Notes: generated by a model from the sequence alone, not told the origin. A stretch of DNA of 64,000 nucleotides from MFD00082-c5 sp963697995 (GCA_963697995.1 OY969110.1:62001-126000), one strand, 5' to 3'; positions 10,033 to 19,318 are shown, counted from the stretch's first letter. Translations and numbers: made by a program.

Positions 10033-10074
10033 GATGCAAAAGAAAACAGCTTAACCTTACAAAGGATTTTTAGT

Positions 10075-10515
10075 ATGAAACAACAAAACATTGTAAAATC
10101 AGAAACTGGACGTCCAAACCTCCGTCCCCACTCTTTTTTTTCACCCTTTTTTGAAAATGACTTTATTCCTTCACTTTTTAGCGCCCAAGAACACACAGGT
10201 CTTTCCGTTTCAGAAGACGACAATAATATCTACGTAGAGGCGGCCCTACCGGGACTTAAACAAGATGATGTTCAAATCACCTTTGAAAATGGGACCCTTT
10301 GGATAAAAGGAGAAAGACAAGAGGAGCAAAAAGATAAAAAACGCTCATTTTACAAAAAATGTCAAAGTTCTTTTTCATATCATTTGAATGTTCCTGGCCA
10401 CATCGACGAAAAAAAAGATCCTTCTGCTTCTTTTAAAGATGGTGTTGTACAAATCACATTTGCCAAAGCCAAAGAGAAGAAAGCTAAAGAAATTAAAATC
10501 ACAAAGAAGGCTTAA
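10075..10515 (+). CDS. Small heat-shock protein, Hsp20/alpha-crystallin family
   Basis: ATP-independent holdase chaperone of 146 aa. The alpha-crystallin domain runs from about residue 45 to 140: LSVSEDDNNIYVEAALPGLKQ, then VQITFENGTLWIKGER, and GVVQITFAKAKEKK at the end. AAAGGA lies a suitable distance ahead of the ATG. The stop TAA forms part of a 7-bp target duplication made by a small inverted-repeat element inserted immediately downstream. That element separates the gene from what looks like its original terminator at 10726-10758. Confidence 0.93.
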   Translation: MKQQNIVKSETGRPNLRPHSFFSPFFENDFIPSLFSAQEHTGLSVSEDDNNIYVEAALPGLKQDDVQITFENGTLWIKGERQEEQKDKKRSFYKKCQSSFSYHLNVPGHIDEKKDPSASFKDGVVQITFAKAKEKKAKEIKITKKA

Positions 10516-10519
10516 CATA

Positions 10520-10718
10520 GTCGGCCCTTAAAAAGTAAGGGTTCCTTGAGAAAAATTTGCAAATGGAACATGCACTCTCCAAAGAAAAAGTGATACTTTT
10601 GCAACAAAAAAAGCGGTGAAGGACGCTTCCCCCCCCTTGAGGGGTTTGGTGAGGAGTAAAGCGCATTTTTTGTCAAAAGGGGCACTTTTTATTGGAGAGG
10701 ACTTTTTTAAGGGCCGAC
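10520..10718. mobile_element. MITE-like inverted-repeat element, copy 1 (199 bp)
   Basis: A 199-bp non-coding element with terminal inverted repeats GTCGGCCCTTAAAAAGT and its near-exact complement ACTTTTTTAAGGGCCGAC. It is flanked by a perfect 7-bp direct repeat TAACATA (10513-10519 and 10719-10725), which reads as a target-site duplication. A second, longer copy lies at 44122-44397. The interior contains CCCCCCCTTGAGGGG and no ORF, so it must have been moved in trans. The family name is unknown to me. Confidence 0.85.
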
Positions 10719-10725
10719 TAACATA

Positions 10726-10759
10726 ATGCTCCCTCTGCTTGGGTAGAGGGAGCATTTTT
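10726..10759 (+). terminator. Rho-independent terminator, probably of the hsp20 gene
   Basis: Inverted repeat ATGCTCCCTCT / AGAGGGAGCAT (10726-10736 and 10745-10755) followed by TTTT. It lies just after the MITE, so it probably terminated the heat-shock gene before the element inserted. Confidence 0.8.
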
Positions 10760-10763
10760 CAAG

Positions 10764-10792
10764 TTGACTAAAAAAGGTAAATCGCTTAATAA
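10764..10792 (+). promoter_or_regulatory. Sigma-70-type promoter for tRNA-His
   Basis: TTGACT at 10764-10769, a 17-bp spacer, then TAATAA at 10787-10792. This places transcription start close to 10800, about ten bases ahead of the tRNA. Confidence 0.65.
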
Positions 10793-10808
10793 TGATTCTC
10801 ATCTTGCG

Positions 10809-10882
10809 GCGATTGTAGCTCAGCTGGTTAGAGCGCCGGATTGTGGTTCCGGAAGTCGCGGGTTCGAACCCCGTCGATCGCC
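10809..10882 (+). tRNA. tRNA-His (anticodon GTG)
   Basis: Cloverleaf visible by eye. Acceptor GCGATTG pairs with CGATCGC (one G-T pair). The D arm is in AGCTCAGCTGGTTAGAGC. The anticodon stem CCGGA/TCCGG encloses TTGTGGT with anticodon GTG. The T arm is GCGGG-TTCGAAC-CCCGT. The extra G at position -1 (10808) opposite a C discriminator is the hallmark of tRNA-His. CCA is not encoded, and a T-run follows at 10884-10888. Confidence 0.97.
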
Positions 10883-10891
10883 CTTTTTACA

Positions 10892-11284
10892 CTATTGATT
10901 ACTTGGTATCGGTTGTTCATGTGGTGTTGCTACCACAATTTCCCAACCCTTTTTCCCCTTTAAAAGATTATAAGTGTAATTCCAATTCCACACGACAGCC
11001 CCACTTTCAGTCACAAGACACCACTCAACAGTTAACAAAGCCATCATCTCATCTAAAAAAATCACCTGATTGACTGCGCACTTTGAGTGAGCAACCCCTT
11101 TTTCAGTAAATAACTTAAAGACTTGATTAAACTCCTTTTCAATTTCATCGCGGTTGTGAAAATTAAAAATTCTGTGTTCGCTAACGATCAAACTTGGTGT
11201 AGCAAAAAGAGAGGCCATTCCTTTTGCATCTTTTTTATCAAAAACTTTCGATATTCGCTTAATAAATTCTTGAATTTCGTGCAT
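10892..11284 (-). CDS. SnoaL/NTF2-like (DUF4440-type) protein
   Basis: A 130-residue protein that fits the NTF2-like cone fold: N-terminal helix EIQEFIKRISKVFDKKDAKGMASLFA, a segment like HRIFNFHNRDEIEKEFNQVF, and closing strands MMALLTVEWCLVTESG and WNWNYTYNLLKGKKGWEIV. Members include small enzymes and ligand-binding proteins; no substrate can be assigned. It stands alone on the minus strand, its 3' end close to tRNA-His. Upstream, GGAGGG lies near the start (minus strand). Confidence 0.65.
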   Translation of the reverse strand: MHEIQEFIKRISKVFDKKDAKGMASLFATPSLIVSEHRIFNFHNRDEIEKEFNQVFKLFTEKGVAHSKCAVNQVIFLDEMMALLTVEWCLVTESGAVVWNWNYTYNLLKGKKGWEIVVATPHEQPIPSNQ

Positions 11285-11394
11285 ATTTCCCTCCTAAAGG
11301 AATAAATTCGTGTTATACATTTTTATTTATTTGAATGAAACCAAAACCTTATGAGACCATAAGATTTAGAGAAAAAATGTAAGGGCTAAATTCC

Positions 11395-13731
11395 ATGGGA
11401 AAAAAAGGAAACGAGAACATCTCTTCTACAGAGGATCCAAAAGAAGTGAAGGGGCTTCTCTTCATATCGGGAGGGTTAATCTTAAGCTTAAGTCTTTTAA
11501 GTTTTGTCTATCAGGTTCAGACAAAAAATCTACTTGGGGGTTTGGGTTACACTATCGCTTACCTCTTTCACTCAGCGTTTGGGCTTGCCTCCTACCTGAT
11601 CCCCCCCTTTCTCATCTGGGCTGGCTTAAGACTTCTCTTTCAAAAGCCAATCAACAACCCCAAGAGAAAGGTGTTTCACTTAAGCCTTTTACTCTTTTCA
11701 GTTTGTATTCTTCTGTCGCTTTTTGAGGAGCACTCCCCTCTTTTGCAAAACATCGTTCGCTCAACGACCCAATCGAAGTATTGGCACAAACAGATGAACT
11801 ACCACTTGGGAGGAAAACCGTTTTTCTACCTCTACAAAGAAGCGTCCCTTTTTTCTTTAAAAATGGCTTTAAACGACTTAGGGGTATTTATCGTCTTCAC
11901 CACAACTCTTTTGATGAGTGTGTTTGCCCTTGCAAAAATACGCTTAGAAACGCTCCTTAAAAATGCCCTTTTAGGTTTTGAAAAAGCAAAAATCAAAATC
12001 GACTCTTACTTTTTAGAACGATCAAAGGAGGAGAGCCGTTTTTTACGCTTTGTCAAACTCAAAACCCCCGATTTTTTCGCTTCAAAAGAGAAAAAAGAGG
12101 AGCTTTTAGAAATTCACCCCGAAAGGCACTTAAAAGAGCGCCCTTCGATGACAAAAAAAATACCTGAACCTTTTATCAAATCTGAAGAGGTCGCTCCTAA
12201 AAGAGAGCTGATTCGACAAAAGGCGCTGGAAGCCCAAAAAGTCTATAACGGCGACTTCACTCACCTTAAAATGCCCTCCAATAAGCTTCTTACAGCCCCT
12301 CAAAAAATAGACACCACTGAGCTTAAGAAAAATTTAAAAAAGCAGGCAGAAGTGCTAGAAGAGACCCTTTTGAGCTTTGGAATCGAGGCTAAAGTTGGAG
12401 AAATTAACTGTGGGCCGACCATCACTTCATTTGAAGTCCATCCGGCCATTGGGGTTAAAGTGCAAAAAATCAAAGCGTTAGAAAACGATATCGCCCTTAA
12501 TATGGAGGCCAAATCGATTCGTATCATAGCACCGATCCCAGGAAAAGCGGCCATCGGGATCGAAGTGCCAAACGCTTACCCGCAAGAGGTCAGCTTTAAA
12601 GAGATGTTAGACACGTATCAAAGTGAGAAAAAAGCGCTTCACATTCCTCTACTTCTTGGGAAAGCGGTCAATGGGGATTGGGTGATGAGCGATTTGGCTA
12701 AAATGCCTCACTGCATCATTGCAGGGGCCACGGGATCTGGAAAGTCTGTTTGTATCAATACAATTGTGATGTCGATCTTGATGAACGCAAGGCCCGACGA
12801 AATCCGCCTTCTCATGGTCGACCCAAAGAAAGTGGAGCTGTCAGCCTACAGTAAGTTGCCTCACATGTTAGCTCCTGTGATTACCGAGCCACAAGGGGCA
12901 TGCGCAGCTCTTAACTGGCTTGTAAAAGAGATGGAGAAGCGGTACGAACTTTTAAGAATCAGCGGTGTTCGCAATATTGAAGCGTTCAATAAAAGAAAAA
13001 TCAATAAGGAATTTGAAGCTTCACTCGATTATGAGATCCCTGCCACCCTTCACTACATTGTAGGGATTATCGACGAGCTTGCCGACTTGATGATGATCTC
13101 TTCAAACGATATTGAAACGCCGATTGCACGTATTGCGCAAATGGCGCGAGCGGTGGGAATTCACTTAATTTTAGCCACGCAGCGCCCCTCACGCGAAGTG
13201 ATCACAGGGCTTATTAAGGCGAACTTCCCGACCCGTATTGCCTTTAAAGTCGCAAGCCGCATCAACTCGCAAATCATTTTAGATGAGACGGGAGCTGAAT
13301 CGCTTCTTGGAAACGGGGACATGCTCTTTTTGCCTCCAGGGACCTCCCACCTGATTCGCGCTCAAGGAGCTTTTATTCGAGATGAGGATATCAATCGAGT
13401 TGTTCAATCGATTTGTGAACAATCTCCTCCAAACTACGTGATCAAGTCGTTTGACGATTTAAGTCAATTAGACAAGTCACTTCTGCCTTCTGCCATGAAG
13501 GAAGAGAAAGAGGAGAAAGACCCTCTCTATAAACAGGCAGAGGAGATCGTAATGAAGGCAAATAATGCTTCCACAACCTTTTTACAAAGAAAACTTAAAA
13601 TCGGTTATGCCAGAGCTGCAAGCTTAATGGATTTATTAGAGGAGAGAGGAGTGATTTCTGAGGCAGATGGGATCAAGGGAAGACGCGTTCTTAACGGCTA
13701 CCAAGAGGAGTTCCGAGAAGAGGAGGAATAG
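11395..13731 (+). CDS. ftsK: DNA translocase FtsK
   Basis: Septum-located motor that pumps the chromosome termini into daughter cells and activates XerCD recombination. The first ~190 residues hold the membrane anchor helices. A short linker follows, then the alpha/beta motor from about 290, with Walker A GATGSGKSVCI near 447-457, Walker B region MVDPKKVELSAY, IIDELADLMM and ATQRPSREVITGLIKANFP. The C-terminal gamma winged-helix domain is visible as GYARAASLMDLLEERGVI. The 778-aa length is typical for chlamydiae (CT739). xerC lies 11 kb away in this window. A small palindrome, CTTATG-AGAC-CATAAG (11348-11363), lies 32 bp upstream of the start. Confidence 0.95.
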   Translation: MGKKGNENISSTEDPKEVKGLLFISGGLILSLSLLSFVYQVQTKNLLGGLGYTIAYLFHSAFGLASYLIPPFLIWAGLRLLFQKPINNPKRKVFHLSLLLFSVCILLSLFEEHSPLLQNIVRSTTQSKYWHKQMNYHLGGKPFFYLYKEASLFSLKMALNDLGVFIVFTTTLLMSVFALAKIRLETLLKNALLGFEKAKIKIDSYFLERSKEESRFLRFVKLKTPDFFASKEKKEELLEIHPERHLKERPSMTKKIPEPFIKSEEVAPKRELIRQKALEAQKVYNGDFTHLKMPSNKLLTAPQKIDTTELKKNLKKQAEVLEETLLSFGIEAKVGEINCGPTITSFEVHPAIGVKVQKIKALENDIALNMEAKSIRIIAPIPGKAAIGIEVPNAYPQEVSFKEMLDTYQSEKKALHIPLLLGKAVNGDWVMSDLAKMPHCIIAGATGSGKSVCINTIVMSILMNARPDEIRLLMVDPKKVELSAYSKLPHMLAPVITEPQGACAALNWLVKEMEKRYELLRISGVRNIEAFNKRKINKEFEASLDYEIPATLHYIVGIIDELADLMMISSNDIETPIARIAQMARAVGIHLILATQRPSREVITGLIKANFPTRIAFKVASRINSQIILDETGAESLLGNGDMLFLPPGTSHLIRAQGAFIRDEDINRVVQSICEQSPPNYVIKSFDDLSQLDKSLLPSAMKEEKEEKDPLYKQAEEIVMKANNASTTFLQRKLKIGYARAASLMDLLEERGVISEADGIKGRRVLNGYQEEFREEEE

Positions 13732-13797
13732 ATCTCTTGAAATAAACAGCCAAACCATGCTAAAACAGCTGTATCAAAACGATAAAAGGCATCTATC

Positions 13798-14571
13798 ATG
13801 GCAGGTTTTTGCCCTTTAGCCTCAGGCTCAAAGGGAAATGCGATTTTTTTTAGTAGTGAAAAAACAAAAATCTTGATCGATGCGGGTTTAAGCGCTAAGC
13901 AACTGCTCTTAAGACTCCAAGAGATTAATGTCGACATCTCAGAAATCGATGCCATCCTCATCTCACACGAGCATATCGATCACATCCAAAGCTTGAAGGT
14001 GTTAGCTCTTAAATACAGAATCCCCATTTTTGCAAACACCGAGACAGCAAAAGGGATTATCGCAAGCTTAAAATGTGTTCCCAACTTCAAGATTTTTACC
14101 ACAGGTGAGCGCTTTACTTTCAAAGACTTAAATATTTTACCCTTTAGCATCAACCACGACACATTGGACCCGGTAGCATTCACGATCGAAAATGAGGGGC
14201 TTAAATTTGGTTTCTGTACAGATTTAGGGTTCGTCACTTCCCTTGTCAGAACAAAACTGCAAAAATGTGACTACCTTTATATCGAAGCGAATCATGAACC
14301 TGATTTAGTCTACGCCTCACACCGTCCAGACGTCTACAAGCAAAGGGTCTTAAGTCGCAATGGGCACCTCTCTAACAAAGATTGTGGAGAGCTTTTAACA
14401 CAAATTGCTCACGACGATCTAAAACACGTCTTCCTTGCCCACCTCTCGTCTGAGTGCAATACACCTGAAAAAGCATTAGTCACCATTAAAGAGGCTTTGG
14501 AGCGCTCTCAAATGAGCTTAAACATCTCAATCGCCCATCAAGATAAGATAAGCACTCGAATTTGGTTATAA
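13798..14571 (+). CDS. WalJ/YycJ-type metallo-beta-lactamase hydrolase
   Basis: Metallo-beta-lactamase-fold enzyme, 257 aa, of the YycJ/WalJ group (Chlamydia CT738 is the neighbour of ftsK). Metal ligands are seen in LISHEHIDHIQ, with further ligands in FCTDLGFV and VFLAHLSSECNTPEKA. N-terminal PLASGSKGNAIFF is characteristic of the group. WalJ members are exonuclease-like enzymes linked to DNA repair or cell-wall regulation in Firmicutes; the chlamydial role is not established. It follows ftsK by 66 bp on the same strand. Confidence 0.85.
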   Translation: MAGFCPLASGSKGNAIFFSSEKTKILIDAGLSAKQLLLRLQEINVDISEIDAILISHEHIDHIQSLKVLALKYRIPIFANTETAKGIIASLKCVPNFKIFTTGERFTFKDLNILPFSINHDTLDPVAFTIENEGLKFGFCTDLGFVTSLVRTKLQKCDYLYIEANHEPDLVYASHRPDVYKQRVLSRNGHLSNKDCGELLTQIAHDDLKHVFLAHLSSECNTPEKALVTIKEALERSQMSLNISIAHQDKISTRIWL

Positions 14572-14595
14572 CCCTTTTAAGCTGATTTTGGGTTT

Positions 14596-16641
14596 TTAGC
14601 GAAACCAGGAAGGAATCGGACAAGCAGTCAGCGTTATATTGCGAGTTTTATCGACGACTTTAATTGTTTGAAACACCCCTTCCCCTTCAACTGAAAAGTT
14701 AAGAGAATCAAAAACACCCTCTCGCCCCTCATTTGACAAGGGAACAGTATCAGTTTCATCCTCTTTTTCTAACATTTTCTTTAAGTAAGGAACCATTTTT
14801 GCAGACTCATTTCCTGGATTAAAATACCTATGCACAATAACGTCCGGTTTTTGTTTGTGAAAACCAATCCTTACCCTTCCGTAACGGGGTTCATAATTTT
14901 TATATTGAACAGAAACGACCATCACAAAAGATTTATTATTATCTACGATTTGTTCAAGAACAAATCGGCTTCTTAACTCTTCATCCTTTAGGATCACCTC
15001 GATTGGGGGAAAAGAGTGACGCAGCCAAGCATCCAGTAATTCCTCAGGGGAAGCATTCTGCAAGATACACTCCCCCTTGTGACGAAATGTCCTTATTTGC
15101 TCTAAATGTTTTGACGGGTTTATCGCCAAATAACGAGACACCGTTTCTTCATACTGGAACAAAGTGTAAGCTAACTTGCGAAGTTTTTCACCAATTTCAA
15201 TCTCAGGAATTGAGGAAGACGTCTTTTTCGCCTCATTTTTTTTAATGTTTAAACCCTTGTTTTTTGCAATACTTGATAAAAAAGGGGAACCTTCAAATAT
15301 TAAGTCCTCTTCCTCTTCAGAAGAGGAGGGTGAATTCAAAACTTGAGAACTTCCTTCATCTTTAGCACAAGATGAGCCCCCTTCTTTTTGATTGTTGACC
15401 GGGGAATTATTGGTAACTCTTGTGCTTTTTTTCCCCTTTTTTTTCTTTTTGTCTATCTCTTTATGCCAATCGGATAAATCCAAGGGAACCACTTCCCGAG
15501 ACTTAGGTTTTGCAAAATAAGGCTCAAACAAAGGATCAGCCCCTTGACCATACCGCTCCTTTAACTCATTGAGTATCCCGTTTTGACGCAAAAAAAAGTA
15601 ATTCTTATTTAAAGCATCCTCAACCAAACCACGAGCAAGCTGACTGTACTTCCAGTTCACTCGGTCTCTTAAAGAAAATTTTAACTCGAAAAAATTTGGC
15701 CATTTTTCTTGATAACGATCTGCAATATCAATTGCAGTATCCCTTTGAAAATGAATATTAAAGAATAAACCCAAAAAGGGAAACATTTTGAAGATTTTCG
15801 GAATAATAGAAAATCTTCGACACTCTAAAAGAAAAATTTCACCAGTCTTATCTATCAGGCCAAACAAGTTAATGCCAAATTCGATCAACTTGTCATATTG
15901 GACCTTCTGAAAAATATCATTTATTATTGAAATAATTTCTTTGTCTTGTGTTGATTCTAAAAAAGTAACTAAAAAATCTTGCTTTTTTTTGAATACTTCA
16001 ATATCAACTAGATTATTTTTAACAATATCGTGAAAAAATTCAGCGAATAGGTGACGCGTCATTGTTGTAGATTCGGGTAGATTAAAAGCAAAGCCTGCAA
16101 GTTCGTTTTTTTTTTGAATGAAAACCAAAGGCTTAGTAAATTTATATTGCTCTTTAAAATTAAAGCTCGAATTCTTTTCTAATTCCAAGGCTAAAAGCGC
16201 TATTTTCTTTTCTGTATCAAAGAAATTTAATAGGATTTTAATAGCATCTTTTAAGGCAATTTTTTTTTGAGTTTCTAAACGAGCCTTGGTCAGACTTTCA
16301 CTTTTAGCGATTTTTTCTAATAGAAGTTGTTGAGAGAGATCTTTGAGGATTGAATCAATTGTTTCTTTAGGCAAAATCGTCTGGTAAGTTTCAGCAACCT
16401 CTACCATATCGACCGGTTGATTAAAAAAAACAAGTCGACCTTTAAAAATGGTATCCAATGGTTCGGGATGAAGTTGCAATTCATCTGGTAAGCCGGGATA
16501 CTCCTTAAAAGGAGTATCATCATATATGACATTTTCTACACTTTGATCTTCAGAATCCCTTTTCTGAAGAGAGTTTAGAAGAGTCTCTTCATTAAACACA
16601 CCTTCCAGGGGATAAAAACTACCATTAACTGAACAATCCAT
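14596..16641 (-). CDS. Large hypothetical protein
   Basis: A 681-residue protein I do not recognise. It is mostly helical and charged, rich in K, E, F and L, with no signal peptide or membrane helix. A low-complexity linker at about 390-450 contains KKKKKGKKSTR and SPSSSEEEEDL and separates an N-terminal region (about 1-385) from a C-terminal region (about 470-681). The C-terminal region has a beta-rich segment, FVMVVSVQYKNYEPRYGRVR. Base composition is more A/T-rich than the flanking ftsK and dnaJ. Secreted effectors in chlamydiae often look like this, but nothing seen proves secretion. Confidence 0.7.
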   Translation of the reverse strand: MDCSVNGSFYPLEGVFNEETLLNSLQKRDSEDQSVENVIYDDTPFKEYPGLPDELQLHPEPLDTIFKGRLVFFNQPVDMVEVAETYQTILPKETIDSILKDLSQQLLLEKIAKSESLTKARLETQKKIALKDAIKILLNFFDTEKKIALLALELEKNSSFNFKEQYKFTKPLVFIQKKNELAGFAFNLPESTTMTRHLFAEFFHDIVKNNLVDIEVFKKKQDFLVTFLESTQDKEIISIINDIFQKVQYDKLIEFGINLFGLIDKTGEIFLLECRRFSIIPKIFKMFPFLGLFFNIHFQRDTAIDIADRYQEKWPNFFELKFSLRDRVNWKYSQLARGLVEDALNKNYFFLRQNGILNELKERYGQGADPLFEPYFAKPKSREVVPLDLSDWHKEIDKKKKKGKKSTRVTNNSPVNNQKEGGSSCAKDEGSSQVLNSPSSSEEEEDLIFEGSPFLSSIAKNKGLNIKKNEAKKTSSSIPEIEIGEKLRKLAYTLFQYEETVSRYLAINPSKHLEQIRTFRHKGECILQNASPEELLDAWLRHSFPPIEVILKDEELRSRFVLEQIVDNNKSFVMVVSVQYKNYEPRYGRVRIGFHKQKPDVIVHRYFNPGNESAKMVPYLKKMLEKEDETDTVPLSNEGREGVFDSLNFSVEGEGVFQTIKVVDKTRNITLTACPIPSWFR

Positions 16642-16753
16642 AACAATCCTAATTTAAAAAAAAAGGATTATAAAAGTGTAATGCAGTTTTTGTCAATAAA
16701 ATTGATTAATGAAATAAATTAATCTTTAAGTTTGTTTGTTAAATCAAAAACTT

Positions 16754-17923
16754 TTAACTAAAGAGACCTTTCAACTTATCAAGAAATCCTTTTCTTAAAG
16801 GTTGATTGCCTGGCCCCTCAAGTTTCTGAAACTCTTCTAACAGCTCTTTTTGCTTTTGCGACAAATTAGTCGGTGTCTCAACAAAGACTTTGACAAGAAG
16901 ATCCCCCTTTCCGCGTCTGTGCACGTTTGGGAATCCTTGTTCTTTTACACGAAGCACTTTGCCATTTTGAACACCGGCTGGCACTGTCAAAACACACTTT
17001 TGATGAGAACCAAGCGTTGGGACATCCTTTTTACATCCAAGAGCTGCTTCAGCAAAACTTATCGGTAGATTTAATAGAAGATCGTTGCCTTCCCTCTCAA
17101 AAATATCGTGCGGTTTAATCCCCACAAAAACAAAAAGGTCTCCAGCAGGACCACCCATGGGACCTGCATCTCCATAACCGCTCATTTTTAGGCGCATCCC
17201 ATCATCGACGCCTGCCGGAATATGCACTTTCACATGGGTCTTTTTCTTAACGACACCCTCACCGCGACACTCTTTACAAGGATCGACGATCACTTGCCCC
17301 TCACCATGACATTTGGGACACCCCATGCTCATGCTGAAAAAGCCTCTTTGCTCAAAAACTTGCCCTTTACCCCCGCAAGTCGAACACACTTTAATACTTT
17401 CAGGGCTAGCTGCCCCTTTACCATGGCATACCTCACAGCTCACTAAGTTGTGCACGACAAGTTCCTTGTCGACACCGGCTGCCACCTCTTCAAAGGTTAG
17501 CGTGATATTAACCCGCTTACTGGCGCCCTGCCTTGGGGCATTATACCCTTGAGCTCCTCGACCACCGCCAAAAAAAGACTCGAATATCGTGTCGGAACCA
17601 CCGCCGCCAAAAGCCCCCATGAAAGTGCGCAAAGCCTCGTCCATCGAAGAGAAACCCGCCCCGCCAGGACCTGCACCCATGTGCGCTCCGTCAAGGCCCG
17701 CCTTACCGTACTGATCGTACATATGACGCTTGTTCTCATCGCTCAAGACTTCGTAAGCTTCTGAAATTTCTTTAAATTTGAGCTCCGCTCCCTTATCGCC
17801 AGGATTGCGATCGGGATGATACTTAAGCGCCTGTTTGCGATAAGCTTTTTTGATCTCTTCTGGGGTGGCCTCTTTAGACACCTCTAACACAGTATAATAA
17901 TCTGTTGCCATAGTCCTCGTCAT
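16754..17923 (-). CDS. dnaJ: Chaperone protein DnaJ
   Basis: Type I J-protein co-chaperone of DnaK. It has the J domain with HPD in YHPDRNPGD, then a Gly-rich stretch (about 80-130). Four zinc-binding CxxCxGxG repeats follow (CEVCHGKG, CSTCGGKG, CPKCHGEG, CKECRGEG), then the C-terminal substrate-binding domains. The length, 389 aa, is normal. Two starts are possible: the ATG at 17923 and an in-frame ATG at 17911 (product beginning MATDYYTVL), which has GAGG just upstream and gives the usual DnaJ N-terminus. rpsU lies immediately upstream, as in Chlamydia (CT341-CT342). Confidence 0.96.
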   Translation of the reverse strand: MTRTMATDYYTVLEVSKEATPEEIKKAYRKQALKYHPDRNPGDKGAELKFKEISEAYEVLSDENKRHMYDQYGKAGLDGAHMGAGPGGAGFSSMDEALRTFMGAFGGGGSDTIFESFFGGGRGAQGYNAPRQGASKRVNITLTFEEVAAGVDKELVVHNLVSCEVCHGKGAASPESIKVCSTCGGKGQVFEQRGFFSMSMGCPKCHGEGQVIVDPCKECRGEGVVKKKTHVKVHIPAGVDDGMRLKMSGYGDAGPMGGPAGDLFVFVGIKPHDIFEREGNDLLLNLPISFAEAALGCKKDVPTLGSHQKCVLTVPAGVQNGKVLRVKEQGFPNVHRRGKGDLLVKVFVETPTNLSQKQKELLEEFQKLEGPGNQPLRKGFLDKLKGLFS

Positions 17924-18018
17924 AGGTGTATATCTCCCATCTCGTAAAAATTACAAGCAGAAGCCAACAAAGTGAAAACACTTGTCAGCTAAAACACTTG
18001 GAGAAACGCTGGTAAATC

Positions 18019-18198
18019 TTAACGCTGCTTTTTGTACTTGAGAGCAGCTTTTGCTTTAGCACGCTTTCTAATCGACGGCTTAACATAAAAACGGTGCGCT
18101 TTCACCGATTTCATTACGCCTTCTTTATCTAATCTCTTTTTAAGAGCGCGCAAAGCCTTATCAATCGGCTCACCAATACGAACTTTTACGAATGACAT
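18019..18198 (-). CDS. rpsU: 30S ribosomal protein S21
   Basis: Small subunit ribosomal protein of 59 aa, found by translating the minus strand. The product starts MSFVKVRIGEPIDKALRALK and ends RKRAKAKAALKYKKQR, with the basic C-terminus typical of S21. S21 helps select initiation sites. It is upstream of dnaJ with about 95 bp between them, as in Chlamydia. Confidence 0.95.
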   Translation of the reverse strand: MSFVKVRIGEPIDKALRALKKRLDKEGVMKSVKAHRFYVKPSIRKRAKAKAALKYKKQR

Positions 18199-18571
18199 GT
18201 ACGTTGTTACCTTTTCTTAAATTTCACTTTAAAGGCTGCCACTTCAACTAAAAAAAGCAACCTATCCTTTAAGCTCACCACTATACACAAATGGGAAAAT
18301 AGAAGCAATACCCAATTTCACCTACCCCCTAGAGTCGACCTGAAAGAGTGCTAAAGCTGCCCAAATTAGAAGACAAGTTAACAAAATTTTACGACAATCA
18401 GGAGAGAAAATTTGTAGAATTGAAACAAATAAAATATTAAATCTCAGTTATTAGTAAAATTATTATTAAATGTTAATAAAATTTACAGTTTAAGCAAATT
18501 AAAATTCATATTATCATTGACTTTAACTTATTTATTTTGTATATTTTGTGATTAAAAAGGAGTTTTTACAC
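18199..18571. other. Intergenic region, A/T-rich, divergent promoters
   Basis: Gene-free stretch between rpsU (minus) and the next plus-strand gene. The right half is strongly A/T-rich. It holds the promoter at 18517-18545 and a lone GAGTGCTAA at 18346-18354. No ORF or RNA is seen. Confidence 0.7.
18517..18545 (+). promoter_or_regulatory. Strong sigma-70/66-type promoter
   Basis: TTGACT (18517-18522), exactly 17 bp, then TATATT (18540-18545). Transcription from about 18552 would exclude the upstream GTG at 18548 and supports ATG 18572 as the start of the next gene. Confidence 0.7.
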
Positions 18572-19318
18572 ATGAGTAGTAGTAATATTAGTTTTGACAG
18601 TCAAGTAGGTATTCCTGAGGGATTTGGAATAAGCAGAGATAATTTACATAGAAGACAACCACCAGTACCTTTTGTCGACAGAATAGCAGAAGTGATGACA
18701 AAAACAGTTCCTAGATTAGGGGTTACTGTTGAAATTGAAAATACCCGTTACAAAATTAAAGAATTTGGTAAACAAGGAAGATTTAAGAGCTTTAAAATTA
18801 AACACGATATCGTATTCGAATCAAAAGATTTAATTTATAAAAATCGATCTCATTCCTGTCGTAAATGGATTCTAAAAATCTTCAATCCTTTAATGGGAAA
18901 TGCACTTTTCAGAGACTTTGAAAACACAAGAAAAACAATACAATACCTTAAAGATAATCAAATAAATCATCCCGAATGTCTTATTACACCTGAGACTTAC
19001 AAACATCCTACTAATGGTAAATTTTGGGTAGTTAGAAAAATTTCAAAGGAGATCGACATATCAAAACCTCAAGTTGTTGCATTTATTAAAAATCTTTATA
19101 ATTTAAATGTAATAAACCCCGATAAAAAGCTTAAGATTTTTAAAGAGAATATTCGATTAGACAAACATGACGTTCCTTATTTTACTGGTATGTCGATGTA
19201 TTCTGGATTATCTCTTAAAGAATCGATCGAAGAGGAGTTGTTCAAACTTATTCAAGACGGTGAGGCAAGTGAAAACTCAAGTCATGTTGATACAGAAGAT
19301 AGTATTTCAAACAATTAA
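18572..19318 (+). CDS. Hypothetical protein with faint kinase N-lobe resemblance
   Basis: A 248-residue protein of unknown family. ATG 18572 is chosen because AAAAAGGAG lies 9 bases upstream and a promoter just before it would leave the in-frame GTG at 18548 untranscribed. The middle of the protein (about 60-165) has a strand-helix-strand order like a protein-kinase N-lobe: KWILKIFNPLMGNA (a VxIK-like strand), helix FENTRKTIQYLKDN, then NGKFWVVRKI. No catalytic HxD or DFG motif follows, so if related it is a pseudokinase or a convergent pattern. Composition is A/T-rich. It stands alone, with its own promoter. Confidence 0.65.
   Translation: MSSSNISFDSQVGIPEGFGISRDNLHRRQPPVPFVDRIAEVMTKTVPRLGVTVEIENTRYKIKEFGKQGRFKSFKIKHDIVFESKDLIYKNRSHSCRKWILKIFNPLMGNALFRDFENTRKTIQYLKDNQINHPECLITPETYKHPTNGKFWVVRKISKEIDISKPQVVAFIKNLYNLNVINPDKKLKIFKENIRLDKHDVPYFTGMSMYSGLSLKESIEEELFKLIQDGEASENSSHVDTEDSISNN

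Noticed and set aside
18346..18354. GAGTGCTAA, one half of a CIRCE heat-shock operator
   Set aside because: The partner TTAGCACTC is missing 9 bases upstream.
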